64,000 nt of DNA from positions 1 through 64,000 of the forward strand of contig NCSJ02000037.1 of the NCBI GenBank assembly GCA_002812745.2, written 5' to 3'. Origin of the DNA: Scytalidium lignicola (Eukaryota > Ascomycota > Leotiomycetes). The notes below the pieces were generated by a model. It was not told where the DNA came from. It did not search any database and saw only the letters and a list, made by a program, of their open reading frames with translations. The translations under genes were made by a program, and so were the position numbers. Below are positions 58,876-64,000 of the stretch, one piece after another. Every line of letters starts with the position of its first letter. Position 1 is the stretch's first letter.

Positions 58876-60693
58876 ATGGTAGTTCCACAGTTAGATAGTA
58901 GCTCTACAGAAGAGCGTCGCGTGTCTCAGGACCTAGATGTTGAAAAACGGGGCAATGCTCAATATACAGATGAGAAGGGAGATTCTAGTACTACTGATGT
59001 AGGAAATATAGACTCACGTGGTGTGGCTTCCAAAGACGAGAGTGAGCAACAGGATGCCCCGTTGCAAGAGAAGACCATCGACAATCAGGGCGAAGTGGTT
59101 CAGACGAAGGATGAGGAGCTTAAAAGGTCAGAGACAGCAAATTCAGGGCCTCCTTACTCGTCATTTGGACCATGGGAAAAGAAGTTCATAGTATTTTCAG
59201 CCACAATGGCTGCCTTTTTCTCTCCATTCACCGCGCAGATATACTTCCCGGCTCTCAACACCATCGCCAATGACCTCCACGTCTCTTCTGCCAAGATCAA
59301 TCTCACTATGACCACATACATGGCATGTAATTAAACATCATATTAACTGTGTTGACGCATATCTAACTTATCCTAGATCCTCCAAGCAACAGCACCTGCG
59401 TTCGTGGGTGGCTTCTCTGACAATGCAGGAAGACGACCAGCTTACATCGTCTGCTTCGTTATTTATATCGCTGCAGACGTAGCTCTTGCACTCCAAAATA
59501 ACTATGTAGCACTTTTGATCCTTCGTATGCTACAGAGCGCAGGCAGCAGCGGTACTGTTGCACTCGCAAATGCGGTCGTAGCAGACATCGCTACCTCGGC
59601 CGAAAGAGGTATCTACATTGGCATCACCTCCTTAACTGGAATTCTCGCACCATCTCTTGGCCCTGTTCTCGGTGGAATACTCAGCCAGTACGCAGGCTGG
59701 AAATGGATCTTTGGATTTCTTGCTATCCTAGCCACAACTTTTTTCATCCCTATGCTCCTCTTCTTCCCCGAGACGTGCCGCAAAATAGTCGGCGATGGGA
59801 CGATCCCGCCTCCGAAGTTAAATCATTCTGTCATGAGTATCATGAAGGAGAGGAAGCGCACAAAATCTGGGTTCCCACCAGACTATGCTAAGCGTGATGA
59901 GCTTGCAAAGGGACGCCGCATCCGCTTCCCAAACCCACTAGCCACTCTCGTGGTTGTGGCCGAGAAAGAAGCCTTCCTTATCCTCTTCTTCGCCGGCATA
60001 GTATATTCCGGATTTTACGCCGTTATCTCCGGCATGCCATCCCAATTCCAAGCCATCTATGGCTACTCCGACCTGAAAGTCGGCCTCATGTACCTACCCC
60101 TCAGCGGCGGGAGTCTACTAGCTGCATTCACCCAGGGTAAGCTCATCGACTGGAACTACCAGCGTCACGCGAGAAAGCTCGGAATTAAGGTGGTCAAGAG
60201 CCGACAACAAGATCTCAGCAACTTTCCGATCGAGAAAGCACGGCTACAGATCGCGCTACCAATGTTGTTTCTTTCGTTTGTGTGCATAGTGACTTATGGT
60301 TGGGTTCTGCATTTCCAGACTAGCATTGCCGGTCCTTGCATACTTCTCTTACTCCTTGGATACTCCCTCATTGCATCGACACAGACAGTTAGTATTCTTA
60401 TTGTCGATATTAACCCTGGCATCGCGGGCACGGCTACGGCAGCGCTGAATCTGGTGAGATGCTTACTTGGAGCTGGGGCTACGGCACTCATTGTGCCTAT
60501 GACTAATCGATTGGGACTGGGGTGGAGTTATACCCTTATTGGATTCATATACATTGCGCTTACACCTATGCTCCTTGTTGTTATGCGATGGGGGCCGAAG
60601 TGGAGGAAAGAAAGGGTGGCTAAAGAAAAGAGAAGGAAGGAATTGAAGGAGGAGAAGGAGGCGGCTAAGAGTGATGGTACTGATAAGGTTTAA
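58876..60693 (+). CDS. MFS transporter, DHA1 (12-helix), Qdr-like
   Basis: Model: 58876..59322 and 59377..60693, 587 aa. An acidic 95-residue N-terminal tail precedes TM1 (FIVFSATMAAFFSPFTAQIYFP). Then ALNTIANDLHVSS, INLTMTTYM/ILQATAPAF, GRRPAYIV and SPLG-like APSLGPVLGGILSQYAGWKWIF, which place it with Qdr1-3/dityrosine-type exporters. A long central loop (PPPKLNHSVMSIMKER) and a basic C-terminal tail (KWRKERVAKEKRRKE) complete it. The only in-frame junction uses donor GC (ATG/GCATGT) with acceptor TCCTAG; the nearest GT (59327) breaks the frame. Substrate unknown; related proteins export quinidine, polyamines or azoles. Confidence 0.92.
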
Positions 60694-61244
60694 TATGAAT
60701 TTTCAAAGGGTGGTGTGTGCGTCTCTTTGATGGGGAACTTGATACTTCTTTGGCGTTTGCTCCTGATTAAAAAGTATTTATACCAGGTACTGCCCTTTAC
60801 ATGCAACCTAGTATGCATGTGATTATATACAGGTCATCATGTTAACATTTTTAGTTTCTTTTTTTAGTTCGCGTAGACAGGCAATAGACAGATGAGATGG
60901 ACATTATTAGCACGAGAATTTAGTTGCCCGTCCAATCTTCAAAATGTCTGTCTGTGATTTATCCCACTTGACAGAAGAATTGGGAATCATATACAGTATG
61001 CCCATCCCTGTGCTGTTCTAGGTGTAAATTGATTGTTCTCTTGCTTTAGCCATCGGTACATAAGTTGTTTAAACTATACAAAACGGCCAGTAATCTATAC
61101 AAGAGTCATCATATAAAACATGGTATTTCATTATTATATCTAACATAACATAACTAGCAAGGCATATATGCATGATCCGGGTATAGTACCCAGCCTTCAA
61201 AGCGTCAGAACAAAGCCTCATAACTCCATAGAGCAAAAATAAAT
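60694..61244. other. Intergenic between convergent transporter and MCM2 genes
   Basis: About 550 bp, A/T-rich; both 3' untranslated regions. No gene seen. Confidence 0.5.
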
Positions 61245-63991
61245 CTATGCCATAGATGCAGTAGCAGCTCTATTATCCCCCCNGTTCCATAGGCCCCCTT
61301 GCACCGCCCCTCCTTCCTTGACCAGATCTGGCAAGCGTATACTTTGCAAAAGCACGCGCCAAAGCTTTCTTGCAGCTGACCTTTTGACTTCCTACGAAGG
61401 ATTCAATGGTCACTGCTATAGCTCGGTCAATATCTCCTGCTGAGACGTAATCGGATAGCCTCATTCTGCAGAAGGCCTCACTGATACGCATAATAGCTTC
61501 TAAGTGACGGACCTATTTTCATGAATTGTTAGAAAATGTCAATCTCCAGGATATGTATAGGGGAACTTACTGTAATGGGATAAGCACCAGTTGCAAGTGA
61601 TTCTCGTCTCATATCCGCGAACAACTTGGCAACCTTGTCTTCGTCGATGTTGTACAATTTTGGACTGCACCTTTCTCTAGCATATAGGATATATTTCCTG
61701 AGAAGCTCCTGAGGAATTTCGCCCTCTTGCTTAGGTTCGTTAGACTTCACTTTGGCAGCTGCAGCTTTGTCAGATGACATCGCCGCAGCACGTGTTCTTG
61801 TACCTTCGAGTCCCTCGCCGGCTTTCTCTGAATCCACTGCTGCCTTTGCTAGAATCCGAATTTCTTCGTCGTCAGGAGGTAGAACATCAGGATGAGACCG
61901 GGAATGGGAGTCTACAACGAATTTTGCGAGTCTTTCGTCCTCTGCTGGGTCTACTTGATCACGGACGACGCAGAGAATGTCGAAACGGGACAGAATTGGC
62001 TCTGTAAGCTCGACGTTTTGGGAGAAAGGAATTGTGGAGTTATATCTTCCGCCGATTGGATTTGCGGCCGCGATGATACCACATCGAGCTTGCAAAGTTG
62101 TCACAATACCGGCCTTCGAGATGGAGATAGTCTGTTGCTCCATAGCTTCATGGATAGATGTTCGGTCCTGATCATTCATTTTGTCGAACTCGTCAATTAG
62201 ACAAGTACCTCTATCTGCCAAGACCAGAGCCCCTCCCTCTAGAGTCCACTCACTAGTCAACGGATCTCTTCTAACACTAGCTGTAAGACCGACAGCACTA
62301 GCACCTTGTCCAGTTGCGAAAACAGCTCTATGAGCAGTCTTCTCAACATACTTGAGGATTTGTGACTTGGCTGTACCGGGGTCACCTAAGAGGAGAACGT
62401 TGATATCACCACGGATGGAGTGTTTTCCTTGCGCAACTTTTGCAACGCCACCAAAAAGAGACAGAGCCACGGCAGTTTTAATATCCGAGTGACCGTAAAT
62501 GCTAGGAGCAATTGAATCGACAATCTTATCGATAATTTGAGGATCTCTTGCCAATGCTCTGATCTGATGCTCATCTTCCTCATTGAGTCTGAAGCCTGCA
62601 AGTTGGTCATGAGATTTAACGACGTTGTTGGCCTCAATAATTGTTGCAAACACGGGGAAACCATTTCGGTTGTTAAGTGACGCATCATAGCTGTTGCGAT
62701 AGATGCCGGTCACTTCAATCTCCTCACCTGGTTTCGCTTTGTCGATGAGATCCCAAAGAAGGATGACTTCTCGATGACGAGGAAGACGTCCAGCAGGGAC
62801 CGTTCCAGGAGACTCTTGAAGTGTCAGCTTTTGATAGTTGCGATAGATGGTCTTCTCTGTGTTGAGTTCGAATGGTCCTCTCGATGAGCAGTTGTGACAA
62901 TAAGAGATCTTGACTTCGGCGTTCGATTCTTGCTGAAATGGACCTAAGCTAGTCCCGCACTTGGTGCACTTGAATATCACGTATTTCAGCTGTGGGAAAA
63001 CGCCGCTTCGTCTCGTTACCACTCCACCGACGCGAATGAGGCAGTTCAGATGGGACTGACGCAATTGACGTAGAGTGTAGTGAACTGGTAAATCGCAAAT
63101 ACGGACATGAATTTCCGAATGAATCTGGGCATAATCTGGATAATGGTAAAGGACGGTCTCCATGGCCACTTCGTCCAGTATTTTCAACATCTCAGTTGGG
63201 GCATTTGCAAGGAAGTAAGCCAATGTGGCTCGAGAATCTGCAAGATCGAGATACGATATCTCCAGTGATTCTTCGTTTACTTCTCCAAGACTTTTGATAC
63301 GTTGCCCATATACGGAGACTGCATTTGCATCGGTGAATTCGGTCAAGAAGGTTCTGAATTCTCTTTTGATGGTCCTCACAACGGGTGGCTGAGCAATCCA
63401 GTCGACCAAACTAGATGCTTTAACCTCAGCCAAAGCTGTAAGAGTGAGTTCTTCTTCCATGATATCATCTTGCATCTCCTCGTCTTGCTCTTCATCATAA
63501 AGATGACGACGTCGGCGAGGTTGCGCTGTGAGATCAAGGTCGGCATCTCCCTCTTCATCGGGGAGGTAAGCATTTGGCATTCGTCGCTGGCGAGCAAGTT
63601 CACGATCACGGCGGTTGAGACGAGCGTCGAGTTGTCTCCTAGCAGCGGTATCTAGTGCTTCGTATTCTTCGTCGTCAATATCATCACCTCTGTACTCATC
63701 ATTCTCGCGGGGCCTGTAGTCGCGCTCGAAATTGTCAGCGAAGAGGTCAATGCCATCCTCATCTTCGGCCATCTCATCTATGTCGTCGATATCTTCGGCC
63801 ATTTCTAGTTCCTCGTTGTCTACATCATCTTCCTCATCATCTCCACCATGTGCCATTGGGAAGGCGGGTGGGGAAGATGGGATAAGACCTGCAGCTGGGC
63901 TGGAGGCGTCAAATGCAGAAGAATCGTCATCTTGTTCTCTTGTACGCTTGAGATTCCGTCCAGCGGCAAGGCCACGATTGGCCGATGCCAT
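61245..63991 (-). CDS. MCM2: Replicative helicase subunit MCM2
   Basis: Subunit of the MCM2-7 hexamer that unwinds DNA at replication forks. Model: complement(61245..61512, 61571..63991), about 895 aa when N at 61283 is ignored; with N counted the frame ends at 61273. The N-terminus is very acidic (histone H3-H4-binding region in this family) with Ser-Pro sites. Zinc finger CTKC ... CHNC near residue 335-360; Walker A GDPGTAKSQ; Walker B LIDEFDKM; arginine finger SRFDIL. A helicase lid follows. The intron (58 bp) lies in phase 0 after PIT and before VRHLEAIMRISEAF. The last residues run GARGPME and then, with N dropped, about 13 more. The other two coding Ns support dropping it. Confidence 0.96.
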
Positions 63992-64000
63992 GTTGGGTCG

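Noticed and set aside
59327..59376. GT donor at 59327 for the DHA1 gene
   Set aside because: Gives phase 1 and a different downstream frame that does not match transporter sequence.
1..64000. tRNA, rRNA or CRISPR arrays
   Set aside because: I looked for B-box-like GGTTCGAATCC on both strands and for regularly spaced repeats; matches such as 45474-45484 lie inside decayed coding sequence and lack an A box. A tRNAscan run would be decisive.

Overview
The window looks like a gene-dense chromosome segment of a filamentous ascomycete (Pezizomycotina), most likely a leotiomycete such as a Helotiales species. Reasons: short introns of about 49-200 bp with GTAWGT-type donors, CTRAC-like branch points and AG acceptors; intergenic gaps of 0.25-3.3 kb; a classic ascomycete gene set (Zn2Cys6 regulators, DHA1/DHA2 transporters, ascomycete-type IDO, an Nfrl/AIFM3-like oxidoreductase, the SIN protein Cdc14). 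The class-level placement is an impression from protein sequence, not a tested result. I join exons by reading frame and splice motifs; nearly all models close in frame. Ten isolated N characters are present. The three inside coding exons each behave as one surplus base.

Layout. 0.3-8.3 kb is housekeeping: RVS167-type BAR-SH3 protein (-), mitochondrial cysteine desulfurase NFS1 (+), TOM6-like import subunit (-), a conserved unknown protein (+) and a cyclophilin-RRM protein of the PPIL4/Cyp6 type (-). 8.3-16.1 kb is sparse: one Zn2Cys6 gene (11.6-13.1 kb) sits between about 3 kb of non-coding DNA on each side, and each side carries a long, nearly perfect DNA hairpin (9.03 and 15.23 kb). 16.1-21.3 kb holds two divergent Zn2Cys6 regulators sharing a 374-bp promoter that contains a 15-bp CCG/CGG palindrome. 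22.2-36.5 kb contains a coiled-coil protein, a Rieske-FAD oxidoreductase, geranylgeranyl diphosphate synthase, Cdc14 of the septation network, a Cys-rich single-pass membrane protein and an indoleamine 2,3-dioxygenase. 39.3-44.2 kb has an eight-exon MFS transporter and a small Ser-rich protein.

44.2-51.5 kb is the most accessory-looking part: a broken AIM9-like phosphotransferase gene, an unfamiliar 597-residue protein with a Cys/His N-terminus and an F-box-like patch, and a TpA-rich relic that may be a RIP-mutated retroelement. 51.5-64 kb returns to ordinary genes: oxysterol-binding protein, a CsbD-like stress protein, a DHA2 and a DHA1 transporter in tandem (the latter apparently with a GC-AG intron), and MCM2.

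Functional ties: NFS1 supplies sulfur for Fe-S clusters, of which the Rieske protein is a potential client; TOM6 and the presequences of NFS1 and the Rieske protein point to mitochondrial import. I see no biosynthetic gene cluster, CRISPR array, tRNA or rRNA.
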